DNA from: Strongylocentrotus pallidus
Lineage: Eukaryota > Echinodermata > Echinoidea > Camarodonta > Strongylocentrotidae
Direction of reading: 5' to 3'
DNA: 20,991 bases
NCBI GenBank assembly: GCA_030265145.1
Contig: JARBES010000120.1
Coordinates: 6,086,009 to 6,106,999 of the forward strand
Below are positions 17,901 to 20,991 of this stretch, one piece after another. How positions within the stretch are numbered: position 1 is the first letter of the stretch; the number at the start of each line of letters is the position of its first letter. A program made the position numbers and the translations under genes. The notes beneath the pieces are model-generated. The model was not told the DNA's origin. It worked only from the letters and a program-made list of their open reading frames with translations, and did not search any database.

Positions 17901-19108
17901 ATATATGTTAGTTTCTCTTTCTCTTCTCTCTTTAACTTACATTTGTTTGGATCTGGTCCAGCCTGAGCACTACCTGACCTGCTCTTCCTTCTCTCACATA
18001 AATTCAATCAAATGCCTTTCCAGATTGGGACCAACGAAGTAGTTATGTTAATCATCGCTTTTACGTTCTTGTAAAAAATAATCCAACCATTTAAACATCC
18101 TAAACACCATTTTGAAAAATCATCGATTTGGGGGACTGCTATTTAAACTACTAGAAAACCCTACAAAAAGACGTTTGTTTAAAGGGCAAGTCCACTCCAA
18201 AAATAATATCAAAAAAAGTATGAGCAAAATCATGATAACTTATAAGAAAGTTATGAATTCTTAATGACATAAAAAACTTTGAAAATCACAAGACAAATGG
18301 ACTCATGAGTCCACTAATTGTGTTCTTTATATTGATAATATAAATTTCCAATTTTCCCCCTAAAAATCTTATTTCCTCACACCAGCATCCAAGTTATATT
18401 GATAGTTATATGTTTTTGTGTGGATTCACTAATATAGAGTAATTATTTTTTCAGTTAAATCATGACAAATTTGAATTTTGATAAACTATTTATATAACAA
18501 TCAATGATTATGAATATACAATATTCAGAATATAGTATCGACTCTTCAAAGTTCATAAAAGATTTTGTGAAATTTCATGCACGTAACATGATACAAATCA
18601 TTGAACCTGGGTACTGCAACCTACAGTACAAGCCCAAACATGCATGTTTTCCATCTTTACAAAATGAAGTTCTACCCAAAGTGACACTGTGTTCTAAATG
18701 AGTGACTAAACTCAGTAAAGGCAATTAAAATTAAATTTGTCTTACCTCGGATATATTTCTTTTAGAGTCAGACAACCTCCTGTTTGGCTCCTCAAACATG
18801 GTATCCAACACATTCCTTTCATCTGATTGTATTTGTGAATTATAATCACAAGAACTTGCGCCATTCACCTGGGCTCTGCTTCTCCCTGAAGACCTTGTGC
18901 TACATGTACGTCCAAAAGCATCCCGCTGACTTTGTGATAAAGTCCCCTTGCCAGAGTATGCTGAGGCATTTGTCTGCTTGGGGCCGTTTCCACTGTATAC
19001 CGAACCGTTCTGATCCGTGTCTTCTAAGACATTAAATTGTGGAACATTGGATTGCCTCCTCCCATCCTCAAGAAATTTCTTGCCATCATCCGCACTTGAA
19101 AAGTACAT
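57..19108 (-). CDS. Sfi1-like tryptophan-repeat protein (spliced, 3' end outside window)
   Basis: Ten coding exons chained by GT-AG junctions and consistent codon phase give 1226 codons plus two bases, running off the left edge. Residues 1-910 are Ser/Gln/His/Arg-rich with no recognisable domain, an acidic patch near 341-358 and a basic KRSRRRK nuclear-localisation-like cluster at 522-528. Residues 920-1226 form a basic helical array with aromatic residues at 933, 962, 999, 1028 (Phe), 1056, 1086, 1115, 1145, 1171 and 1208, about 30 apart. This resembles the Sfi1 repeat, typically a leucine pair, then an aromatic, then Trp-Lys/Arg. In the family such repeats form a long helix that binds centrin at centrosomes and basal bodies; that role is inferred here. 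The start is supported by an in-frame TGA at 19124-19126. The orthologue is unknown: vertebrate SFI1 lacks, to my knowledge, such a long N-terminal extension, and other Sfi1-repeat proteins (for example C1orf167-like) are possible. Confidence 0.82.
249..1457 (-). other. Intron 10 of the Sfi1-like gene
   Basis: It contains A/G-rich low-complexity sequence (310-560, with ccccttgagtaa and ccccttttgagtaa as a repeated word), one TTAA MITE (787-986) and a T-rich then A-rich pair (1240-1276 and 1321-1376) that could fold. No gene is seen. Confidence 0.6.
787..986. mobile_element. TTAA-type MITE, copy 1 (200 bp, both ends intact)
   Basis: TTAA at 787-790 and 983-986 bound the unit. The 19-base ends 787-805 and 968-986 (ttaaagccccactgcacta and its complement) differ at one base. 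It is the best-preserved of three copies, with the core ttaattgagagctgatttga. No coding capacity. The TTAA ends suggest mobilisation by a piggyBac- or Kolobok-type transposase elsewhere in the genome. Confidence 0.85.
1458..1634 (-). CDS. Exon 10: Sfi1-like repeats, residues 1104-1162
   Basis: The acceptor is at 1635-1637 (ttgattcag) and the donor GTTAGT at 1452-1457. The reading VGLLSRCIEGWKTYLTQRRK contains W1115 with the LLxxxxxxW-Lys core, followed by GLVKRAWVTM with W1145. The exon ends with AG, completed to AGG by the next exon. Confidence 0.9.
1770..1880 (-). ncRNA. Possible 7SL RNA-like fragment (pseudogene or SINE head)
   Basis: Minus-strand 1868-1849 reads GTGGCGTGCGCCTGTAATCC, 17 of 20 identical with GTGGCGCGTGCCTGTAGTCC near the 5' end of human 7SL as I recall it, with three transitions; then AGCTA follows in both after one missing base. 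A B-box-like GGTTCAAAAC follows at 1806-1797, and ATGGTGAC, also a 7SL word, at 1777-1770. The middle does not match well. It could be a degenerate 7SL copy, a 7SL-derived SINE, or a chance match to an unrelated repeat. Confidence 0.4.
2323..2363. repeat. Small hairpin with CpG-rich stem
   Basis: cgcgaaac (2323-2330) pairs with gtttcgcg (2356-2363), and gaag (2336-2339) with cttc (2351-2354). Confidence 0.6.
2564..2709 (-). CDS. Exon 9: Sfi1-like repeats, residues 1056-1104
   Basis: The acceptor is at 2710-2712 (tttacctag) and the donor GTGAG at 2559-2563. The 146 bases give 48 codons plus AA, completed to AAA (Lys1104). It opens with WSALTQLRKEKE (W1056) and then HVTVRAFSAWKEGYHAQQR (W1086), a very typical Sfi1-like core. 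It has no stop in frame, and its phase fits both sides. Confidence 0.9.
2738..2810 (+). repeat. (TAA)n microsatellite with attached dispersed repeat
   Basis: About seven TAA units are followed by tagttaacatttattatgcg and, further on, cctggcgca. It is similar in order to 3586-3642. Confidence 0.55.
2937..3123 (+). repeat. CT-rich polypyrimidine tract
   Basis: It is almost pure pyrimidine, with ctctct runs interrupted by tatct and ccct. Open frames across it are an effect of composition. Confidence 0.9.
3306..3525 (-). CDS. Exon 8: Sfi1-like repeats, residues 982-1055
   Basis: The acceptor is at 3526-3528 (aacctgtag) and the donor GTAAG at 3301-3305. It completes Arg982 and adds 73 codons. 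Two repeat cores are visible: HNCLRQWMAAVQSRSK (W999) and LLRKGLSAFSFAVMSSK, where F1028 sits in the usual Trp position. The end LAKYFNK runs into the Trp that opens the next exon, so a repeat is split by the intron right before W1056. Confidence 0.9.
3586..3642 (+). repeat. Microsatellite-linked dispersed repeat piece
   Basis: The order aataatactaatag, cacatttgtatag, aagcgctt is similar to (taa)n-tagttaacatttattatgcgcc at 2738-2785. It seems to be the same dispersed family in two introns, in the same orientation. Confidence 0.4.
3665..3947. mobile_element. Inverted-repeat element A with GTTTCACAAAG ends
   Basis: The arms at about 3665-3735 and 3875-3947 are reverse complements with few differences. 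They share gtttcacaaagactacaa, actttaagttggacttaact, and atggcaggc followed by ttcatgccact. The middle of about 140 bp is unique. There is no open frame of note and no visible target-site duplication. Confidence 0.85.
4070..4185 (-). repeat. SINE-like piece with tRNA-like segment
   Basis: On the minus strand it has an A-box-like taacttagtaattgaaacac, then cttgactggagata, then the B-box-like gtgggttcgagc. The 19-mer 4142-4160 is identical to 14609-14627. The left part (acccatttaacacttgggta) resembles a common 3' portion of invertebrate SINEs as I remember it. It is not an intact tRNA. Confidence 0.45.
4169..4310 (+). repeat. Direct repeat, copy 1 of 2 (about 142 bp)
   Basis: It shares ttggggtgagc.cattttc, tagtttaatatgcaagaa, tgaagca, cctcaaaacaatct.gattt and aagtgaattacat in order with 4454-4595. 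Confidence 0.85.
4454..4595 (+). repeat. Direct repeat, copy 2 of 2 (about 142 bp)
   Basis: It is about 85 per cent alike by eye to 4169-4310, in the same orientation, offset about 285 bases. Between them is a 15-base tandem pair (ctgattacaaccctt, then ctgattacaacccta) near 4379-4407. Confidence 0.85.
4690..4860. repeat. Dispersed AT-rich repeat (unnamed)
   Basis: It contains tgaaattgttaaagtttgat, and ccagaaagttatgaattttt with the 15-mer shared with the repeat at 18181-18395. Family name and limits are unknown. Confidence 0.35.
5053..5348. mobile_element. Inverted-repeat element B with GTTTCACAAAG ends and long flanking direct repeats
   Basis: The left end (ggggg-cgtttcacaaagatccc) and right end (ggatctttgtgaaacacccc) are inverted arms of about 35-40 bases that share gtttcacaaagatcc, then aagt.gaactta. 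Flanking direct repeats 5019-5052 (34 bases) and 5350-5377 (28 bases) both start gcttatcagcata and end atcattgagrtctg, touching the element's ends. The 220-bp middle is unique and AT-rich. Confidence 0.8.
5929..6008 (-). CDS. Exon 7: Sfi1-like repeat, residues 956-982
   Basis: The acceptor is at 6009-6011 (tatttatcag) and the donor GTGAGT at 5923-5928. The 80 bases give 26 codons, AYWFRRWLSKVRLLKMIRQE and on, plus AG completed by the next exon. W958 and W962 with flanking Arg/Lys match the aromatic-x-x-Trp-Lys/Arg core of Sfi1 repeats. The upstream intron has only 27 bases between the exon and a Tc1-like MITE. Confidence 0.86.
6036..6181. mobile_element. Tc1/mariner-like MITE, 146 bp
   Basis: It has perfect 12-bp TIRs, cagtcaaacctg at 6036-6047 and caggtttgactg at 6170-6181, flanked by TA at 6034-6035 and 6182-6183. 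That TA duplication and TIR form are typical of Tc1/mariner non-autonomous elements. The interior has two related units (tgtctacaaggaccac and tgtctacaaaggccac). No transposase is present. Confidence 0.88.
6217..6275. repeat. G13 and C10 homopolymers in inverted arrangement
   Basis: G runs from 6217 to 6229 and C from 6266 to 6275, with 36 bases between them. They could pair as a hairpin stem, or form quadruplex or i-motif structures. Confidence 0.8.
6740..7114. mobile_element. Candidate TIR element, 375 bp
   Basis: The 21-base ends at 6740-6760 (agctaatcttgagctctggt and one more base) and 7094-7114 are reverse complements with a single mismatch. No target-site duplication is clear. A 102-codon open frame lies mostly inside on the plus strand but resembles nothing I know and starts outside the element, so I do not call it a gene. 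Confidence 0.55.
7141..7330. mobile_element. TTAA-type MITE, copy 2, right end eroded
   Basis: It starts ttaaagccccactgtact at 7141 and carries the family core ttaattgagagctgagttga. Its right TIR is degraded to actagggg, followed by an A run, so the exact right end is uncertain. It stops within about ten bases of the exon 6 donor at 7335-7340. Confidence 0.75.
7341..7473 (-). CDS. Exon 6: first Sfi1-like repeat, residues 911-955
   Basis: The acceptor is at 7474-7476 (tatgtgcag) and the donor GTAAGT at 7335-7340. It completes Arg911 and adds 44 codons. The segment ILWVFKLLDILHNHPVEKHE holds W933, the first aromatic of the 30-residue register, in a leucine-rich helix. The donor is followed within about ten bases by the end of a TTAA-type MITE (7141-7330), so nearly the whole downstream intron edge is transposon. 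Confidence 0.82.
7720..8215 (+). repeat. Long polypyrimidine tract ending in (CA)n
   Basis: The tract is mostly CT dinucleotides with TTC and CCT variants, densest at 7995-8190, followed by a short (AC)n run near 8196-8215. In the gene's transcript it would be a purine-rich (GA)n stretch. Confidence 0.9.
8492..8504 (+). repeat. G13 homopolymer
   Basis: This is a run of 13 G preceded by ccagggga. It lies inside intron 5. Confidence 0.9.
8801..8862 (-). CDS. Exon 5: short linker exon, residues 891-910
   Basis: The acceptor is at 8863-8865 (gatttgcag) and the donor GTTTGT at 8795-8800. The 62 bases give 20 codons (DTSSHGDKMLRCSADTASKI) plus AG, completed to AGA (Arg911) by the next exon. It is small, but both splice sites are good and the phase fits. 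It joins the disordered part to the helical repeats. It could be alternatively skipped, but skipping would break the frame (62 is not a multiple of three). Confidence 0.72.
8863..9268 (-). other. Intron 4 of the Sfi1-like gene
   Basis: It holds a triplet microsatellite (8878-8944) and otherwise plain AT-rich sequence. Confidence 0.65.
8878..8944 (+). repeat. (AAT)/(GAT) triplet microsatellite
   Basis: caataacaataataat passes into about eleven GAT units with one variant (ggtgat) and back to aataataaca. It lies 16 bases from the acceptor of exon 5. Confidence 0.9.
9269..11379 (-). CDS. Exon 4: large exon for the disordered region, residues 187-890
   Basis: The acceptor is at 11380-11382 (acgttgcag) and the donor GTAAGT at 9263-9268. 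With the incoming base it gives exactly 704 open codons. The protein is low complexity and rich in Ser, Gln, His, Arg and Asp. Visible parts are an Arg-rich start (residues 196-214), an acidic patch near 341-358, KRSRRRK at 522-528, a Thr/Pro/Arg stretch around QSPTRGPTTKRPTNAKAA, and a charged C-terminal part (FSLQERRMELQRAMNYH) that may start a helix. No stop interrupts more than 2 kb in an AT-rich genome, which is strong evidence of coding. The frame in use is the only one that joins both neighbours in phase. Confidence 0.92.
12211..12375 (+). repeat. Minisatellite, four units of about 40 bp
   Basis: Units start at 12211, 12250, 12290 and 12335 (39, 40, 45 and 41 bases), each with the pattern tctgtat, then gtttcttta, acgttttt and tatataata. 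They differ at several positions, so the array is not recent. Confidence 0.85.
12519..12897. mobile_element. 380-bp TIR element family, copy 1, with 14-bp flanking repeat
   Basis: The terminal inverted repeats are about 44 bp long. The left one starts aggcctgtcctcgtcagctc; the right one ends with its near-complement ...gaggacaggcct at 12897. The direct repeat aatatttgaacaag lies at 12501-12514 and 12898-12911, touching the right end exactly and separated from the left end by tata. Internal pieces such as ctgatgaagacgc and gtcgtcatcagctcgag repeat the terminal motif, so the element can fold in several ways. No transposase is present. Confidence 0.82.
13412..13607 (-). CDS. Exon 3: residues 122-186
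   Basis: The acceptor (tttgcag) is at 13608-13610 and the donor GTGGGT at 13406-13411. The 196 bases give 65 codons plus one base (G) that is completed by the next exon to GTA (Val187). The reading begins DHWFAHQERIHPSGKTN and continues into a Ser/Gly/Glu-rich stretch. Phase 0 in and phase 1 out fit both neighbours exactly. No domain is recognisable. Confidence 0.84.
14075..14351. mobile_element. Foldback (MITE-like) element, near-perfect 277-bp hairpin
   Basis: The left arm 14075-14203 and right arm 14217-14351 are reverse complements with about five mismatches and one 6-base indel (catgta) over 129 paired bases, around a 13-base loop. Ends are tcactatga and tcatagtga. No clear target-site duplication is visible. 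Because of the symmetry both strands show similar short open frames, which I do not regard as coding. It lies inside intron 2, so the primary transcript would contain the whole hairpin. Confidence 0.85.
14467..14581. mobile_element. Inverted-repeat element C with GTTTCACAAA ends
   Basis: The ends cccgtttcacaaa and ctttgtgaaacggg are inverted repeats. The interior has several forms of tcagtgacaaat in both orientations, and a ctgattggttataagcag segment. Length is 115 bp. It abuts a tRNA-like segment at about 14582-14640 and may have inserted into it. Confidence 0.7.
14582..14645 (-). repeat. tRNA-derived SINE-like piece
   Basis: On the minus strand the order is an A-box-like cagttg/gagttgttt region, aaacacttgactggagata, and a B-box-like ggattcaagtcc. 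This order resembles the tRNA head of a SINE. The 19-mer at 14609-14627 is identical to 4142-4160. It is degenerate and not a functional tRNA. Confidence 0.45.
15127..15470. mobile_element. 380-bp TIR element family, copy 2
   Basis: It starts with tgtcttcatcagctcgagat and ends with ttgagctgatgaggacaggc, the inverted form. The interior matches the copy at 12519-12897 (for example gattatctcgaccaaatatc). The extreme left end has lost the aggcc of the TIR. No direct flanking repeat is visible here. Confidence 0.78.
16703..17238 (+). repeat. Degenerate tandem duplication
   Basis: Two blocks (about 16703-16915 and 16963-17238) share a series of words in the same order: gctcatt.agta, acagyttgcag, gagactacat, tgtagctgctc, cagacagac or gacagacac, and caaggct or caaaggct. 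The second block is interrupted by tacatgta-type words. It looks like an old duplication; similarity is low and alignment is needed. Confidence 0.4.
17252..17445. mobile_element. TTAA-type MITE, copy 3
   Basis: TTAA at 17252-17255 and at 17442-17445 bound a 194-bp unit with TIRs gcccctctgtacta and tagtacagacctct. The core ttaattgagagctgagttga and ccacctg..agtgacc are shared with the copies at 787-986 and 7141-7330. TTAA duplications are typical of piggyBac and Kolobok superfamilies. Confidence 0.8.
17693..17707 (+). repeat. C15 homopolymer
   Basis: This is an uninterrupted run of 15 C. It lies in intron 2 with no gene next to it. Confidence 0.9.
18181..18395. repeat. Dispersed AT-rich repeat (unnamed)
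   Basis: It begins with aaagggcaagtccactccaa and carries aagaaagttatgaattc, a pattern I associate with an abundant repeat in marine invertebrate deuterostomes. The 15-mer agaaagttatgaatt also occurs at about 4733-4747. Family name unknown. Confidence 0.4.
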
Positions 19109-19196
19109 CGTGATCAGGAAATCTCATAGTGTACTATCACTGGGGCTTCAGCTTCTAACTTGCATGTTTCCAACTTTCCATTAGGTACCGGTACAC
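18746..19196 (-). CDS. Exon 2: 5' UTR and start codon, residues 1-121
   Basis: The acceptor lies at 19197-19199 (tttaatcag) and the donor GTAAG at 18741-18745. Bases 19109-19196 are 5' UTR, and ATG lies at 19106-19108. An in-frame TGA at 19124-19126 makes this the first usable in-frame Met. The 121 codons begin MYFSSADDGKKFLEDG and are rich in Ser, Asn, Arg and Gln, with no domain I recognise. The exon ends in phase 0 after a GAG codon, matching the phase-0 start of the exon at 13607. A different upstream start in another 5' exon is unlikely because of the stop. Confidence 0.8.
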
Positions 19197-19529
19197 CTGA
19201 TTAAAACAATGAAAAGGTGAACATACAGTAATTGAGAGGAGTTAAAATAAAAGTATTGATACAGAATAAAGAGGTCAAATTTTTGAAGTAGGTCTACATA
19301 GACTATGTAGACCCCCTACATGTTTATTGCATTTCTCATTCTCTGGTAGATCTACCATTTTCAATCTTTTTTTATTCCTAATTAGTCTAGTCTAGTCTAG
19401 ATCTATTCATTTAAATAATTGCAGTTTTCCTATAAATAAATTTTTGTAATCCAATCCTGTGGAATTGCGACAAAGGCTATGTCATGGCTCCTAAAGCTAC
19501 ATGTAGACTCTATGACTGTCTTGTCGTCG

Positions 19530-19648
19530 TATTCGAGAATCGGGCACTTGCTGTTCAGTCAAGGTCACAAAAATCATAACAAAGTCAGAGAAATTAAGTC
19601 ATTCCGCACACGTTTGCTGAATTTAAGAGAGCGCACAGCCTAGCTCCT
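19530..19648 (+). repeat. Direct duplication within intron 1, copy 1 of 2
   Basis: The words cgagaatcgg, caaaaatcataacaaagtca, gtcattc and gcac.cgtttgctgaa appear in the same order here and at 19843-19920. The second copy is shorter, with two internal deletions. It is an old local duplication or two copies of an unnamed repeat. Confidence 0.65.
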
Positions 19649-19842
19649 CTTCTCGCCGATAATATTGATTTCACAAGATGTCTAACTAGTATTATAGTAA
19701 GCTCTTTGTGAAAGTGAAACGGTTTGGGAAGATTCAGAGACATCTCCGTAGGCGTAGTTAGCGGATACAGTTATGAATATGAAGACTGTCTTTAAATAAT
19801 GGGGAATAGATCTAGATCATTGCTTAATTGTTGTGTTGTACA

Positions 19843-19920
19843 ATACTCGAGAATCGGTCAAAAATCATAACAAAGTCAAAGAAAGTCATTCTGCACTCGT
19901 TTGCTGAAGGTCCTAGCCCC
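19843..19920 (+). repeat. Direct duplication within intron 1, copy 2 of 2
   Basis: This is the shorter copy of 19530-19648. It shares tcgagaatcgg, then aaaaatcataacaaagtca and gtcattctgcac.cgtttgctgaa in order. It ends in tcctagccc, which matches gcctagctcc of the first copy. Confidence 0.65.
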
Positions 19921-19978
19921 TTTTCCACAGCAACAAAAAATCAGACACAATTGGGCACGTCGGAGCTATCTGGGCTCT

Positions 19979-20011
19979 GACGCCTATGCCGACGCCTTCG
20001 GCATCGGCGTC
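19979..20011. repeat. GC-rich hairpin
   Basis: The arms gacgcctatgccga (19979-19992) and tcggcatcggcgtc (19998-20011) pair at 13 of 14 positions around a 5-base loop (cgcct). It stands out in AT-rich surroundings. The flanks carry ggagctatctgggctc and ggagttacctgggctgg, a loose direct repeat, so it may be the core of a small mobile element. Confidence 0.6.
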
Positions 20012-20156
20012 GGAACTCCCTGGAGTTACCTGGGCTGGAGTAAGACACGTATGGGACTGGGCATTTCAATCATTGGTTGAATCATGCATCTCTGTGAAGT
20101 TATACAACAGTTACATTTCCACAATAACATTTTGAATAGATAGCACATATACTTAC

Positions 20157-20351
20157 GCATTGATTTACTCCGAAATCCTTCATTCAAAGAGAGGGAAAAT
20201 GAACGAAATTATGAGCACTTTCATAAAAACCGCTAATGATCTAGCGATCGATATTATTTGCGTTTAAAACCACTGAAATGGAGAAACTGCATAGTACCTA
20301 AGCGAGCTGGATCGGCAACATTTGTTGAAACTTGCGCATGCCGCCATCTTG
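20157..20351 (-). other. Probable noncoding first exon (5' UTR)
   Basis: A strong donor (GTAAGT, complement of acttac at 20151-20156) follows 20157 on the minus strand. The next good acceptor is at 19197-19199, preceded by a pyrimidine-rich run, which would join this exon to the 5' UTR of the start-codon exon. The 5' limit is uncertain and is placed at the YY1-type motif 20340-20351. It would carry two upstream ORFs: one of 27 codons at 20264-20347 starting inside the YY1 motif, and one of 22 codons starting at 20181-20183 and crossing the splice junction. Neither is in frame with the main start. Both could reduce translation of the main frame if this exon is used. The exon is predicted only from splice signals and promoter-like sequence. 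Confidence 0.55.
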
Positions 20352-20395
20352 CTTTCTTCTGGCAGTATTCTACATTTGCGCATCCCTTCGTTTTT
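20330..20395 (-). promoter_or_regulatory. Likely TATA-less promoter with YY1-type and NRF1-like motifs
   Basis: On the minus strand, 20340-20351 reads CAAGATGGCGGC, a full match to the YY1 motif AAnATGGCGGC in the orientation usually seen just inside the 5' UTR of transcribed genes. It is followed directly by GCATGCGC, like half of the NRF1 palindrome. A second ATGCGCAAA lies near 20371-20381. No TATA box is evident nearby. The site is upstream of the predicted donor at 20151-20156. The motifs are seen; their use is inferred. Confidence 0.5.
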
Positions 20396-20587
20396 GTGAT
20401 TGAAAACACAGTTGATTTATTTTGTCTCTTTTTTTATAAATCAAATCAACACTACAATCGCATCTTTACATTTATAGTTATGTTGTAGTTTTTAAGCACA
20501 GTAGAAATATATATGTCAGCGCTTTTATACATGAATTAAACAAAATATCTTTTTCGTAATTGTCTTAGATATTTAATAGAGTTGTTT

Positions 20588-20760
20588 GGGGTTTGCTTTA
20601 TTATCATTATTATTAGTAGCCTAGCAGTAGTATTAGAAGTAGTAGTAGTAGTATTAGTAGTATTTGTATTACTATTACTGCACTCTGTTATCAATTATTA
20701 TCATTATCATCAATTACATTGTAACACTAATGATGATAATTGTTGTTATCATTATCCTTT
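20588..20760 (+). repeat. Triplet-repeat zone (TAT, AGT, ATC)
   Basis: Runs of ttattatcattattatt, agtagtagtagtagtatt and attatcattatcatc follow each other up to the LINE fragment. No gene lies here; the LINE may have landed in this zone. Confidence 0.8.
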
Positions 20761-20762
20761 GA

Positions 20763-20991
20763 GTCATTCCGCTTCATAAAAAAGGTGATAAATCTAATCC
20801 AGACAATTATTATAGGCCTATATCCTTGCTCCTTTGTATTTCTAAAGTACTAGAACGTATAATCCTAATCCAATTAGTTAGCCATCTTCATGCAAACAAT
20901 TATATACTGTATTGTGTTCAGTCTGGTTTTAGGGCTCGCCATTCAACTGTCACTGCTTTAGTTAAAGTTACGGATGATTGGTTAATGGCAA
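20763..20991 (+). mobile_element. LINE (non-LTR retrotransposon) reverse-transcriptase fragment, runs off the edge
   Basis: An open frame of 76 codons starts after a TGA at 20760-20762. It reads VIPLHKKGDKSNPDNY, then YRPISLL, KVLERI, then QSGFRARHSTVTALVKVTDDW. These are the N-terminal motifs of the LINE reverse-transcriptase domain (RPISLL, SGFR..HST.TAL). The clade is likely CR1/L2- or Jockey-like but not settled. The 5' part (endonuclease) is absent, replaced by triplet repeats, so the copy appears 5'-truncated near 20760. One extra Tyr (NYYRPIS instead of NYRPIS) is the only oddity. The frame is otherwise intact to the window edge, suggesting a fairly young insertion. Confidence 0.85.

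Larger units (their letters stand above)
13608..18745 (-). other. Intron 2 of the Sfi1-like gene (5.1 kb)
   Basis: The intron separates exons 3 and 2, both in phase 0. It contains a 277-bp hairpin element, a GTTTCACAAA element beside a tRNA-like SINE piece, one copy of the 380-bp TIR element, one TTAA MITE, an old duplication (16703-17238), a C15 run (17693-17707) and an AT-rich repeat at 18181-18395. I see nothing recognisable in 14652-15126 or 15471-16700. A skipped 3n exon cannot be excluded. Confidence 0.6.
19197..20156 (-). other. Intron 1 of the Sfi1-like gene
   Basis: This stretch contains no coding exon I can support. It holds a short TCTAG repeat (about 19383-19401), a direct duplication (19530-19648 and 19843-19920) and a GC-rich 14-bp-stem hairpin (19979-20011). 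The rest is AT-rich sequence with no recognised feature. Confidence 0.5.

Noticed and set aside
17946-17996. A possible extra minus-strand exon in intron 2 ending at a GTAAGT donor (acttac at 17937-17942 region)
   Set aside because: The exon forms ending at this donor either contain a stop in phase 0 or have a length that is not a multiple of three, so none fits between two phase-0 exons.

Overview
The window looks like a piece of an AT-rich nuclear genome from a marine invertebrate. Long introns, GT-AG exon boundaries, an abundance of tacatgta-type words, many short inverted-repeat elements and a LINE reverse-transcriptase fragment all point that way. An echinoderm such as a sea urchin is my best guess, from the style of the dispersed repeats; this is inference and not proven by any single marker. 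I see no bacterial-type gene, no CRISPR array, no complete tRNA or rRNA gene and no plus-strand host gene.

Almost the whole window is one minus-strand gene, whose 3' part lies beyond the left edge. I could chain one probable noncoding first exon (20157 to about 20351) and ten coding exons (18746-19108, 13412-13607, 9269-11379, 8801-8862, 7341-7473, 5929-6008, 3306-3525, 2564-2709, 1458-1634, 57-248). Every junction has a GT donor and AG acceptor and every codon phase fits, giving 3680 coding bases: 1226 codons plus two bases of an open codon. Residues 1 to about 910 are low-complexity, Ser/Gln/His/Arg-rich and probably disordered, mostly from one 2.1-kb exon. From about residue 920 the protein becomes helical with an aromatic residue about every 30 positions (W933, W962, W999, F1028, W1056, W1086, W1115, W1145, W1171, W1208). 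This resembles the centrin-binding repeats of Sfi1-type centrosome and basal-body proteins.

The introns are crowded with non-autonomous elements. There are three copies of a ~195-bp element with TTAA ends (787-986, 7141-7330, 17252-17445), a 146-bp Tc1/mariner-like MITE (6036-6181), and two copies of a ~380-bp TIR element (12519-12897, 15127-15470). Three inverted-repeat elements end in GTTTCACAAA (3665-3947, 5053-5348, 14467-14581). A 277-bp near-perfect hairpin lies at 14075-14351 and a 375-bp TIR element at 6740-7114. There are also tRNA-like SINE pieces and a fragment resembling the 5' end of 7SL RNA. Long CT tracts, G/C homopolymers, triplet microsatellites and a 40-bp minisatellite fill much of the rest.

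Upstream of the gene (20352-20760) are likely promoter sequence, with a YY1-type AAGATGGCGGC motif and GCATGCGC, and a triplet-repeat zone. At the right edge a plus-strand LINE reverse-transcriptase fragment begins. The most interesting points are transposon ends pressed against splice sites (one TIR seems to supply the branch point of exon 7), two TIR elements flanked by unusually long direct repeats (14 and about 28-34 bp), and a transcribed near-perfect hairpin.
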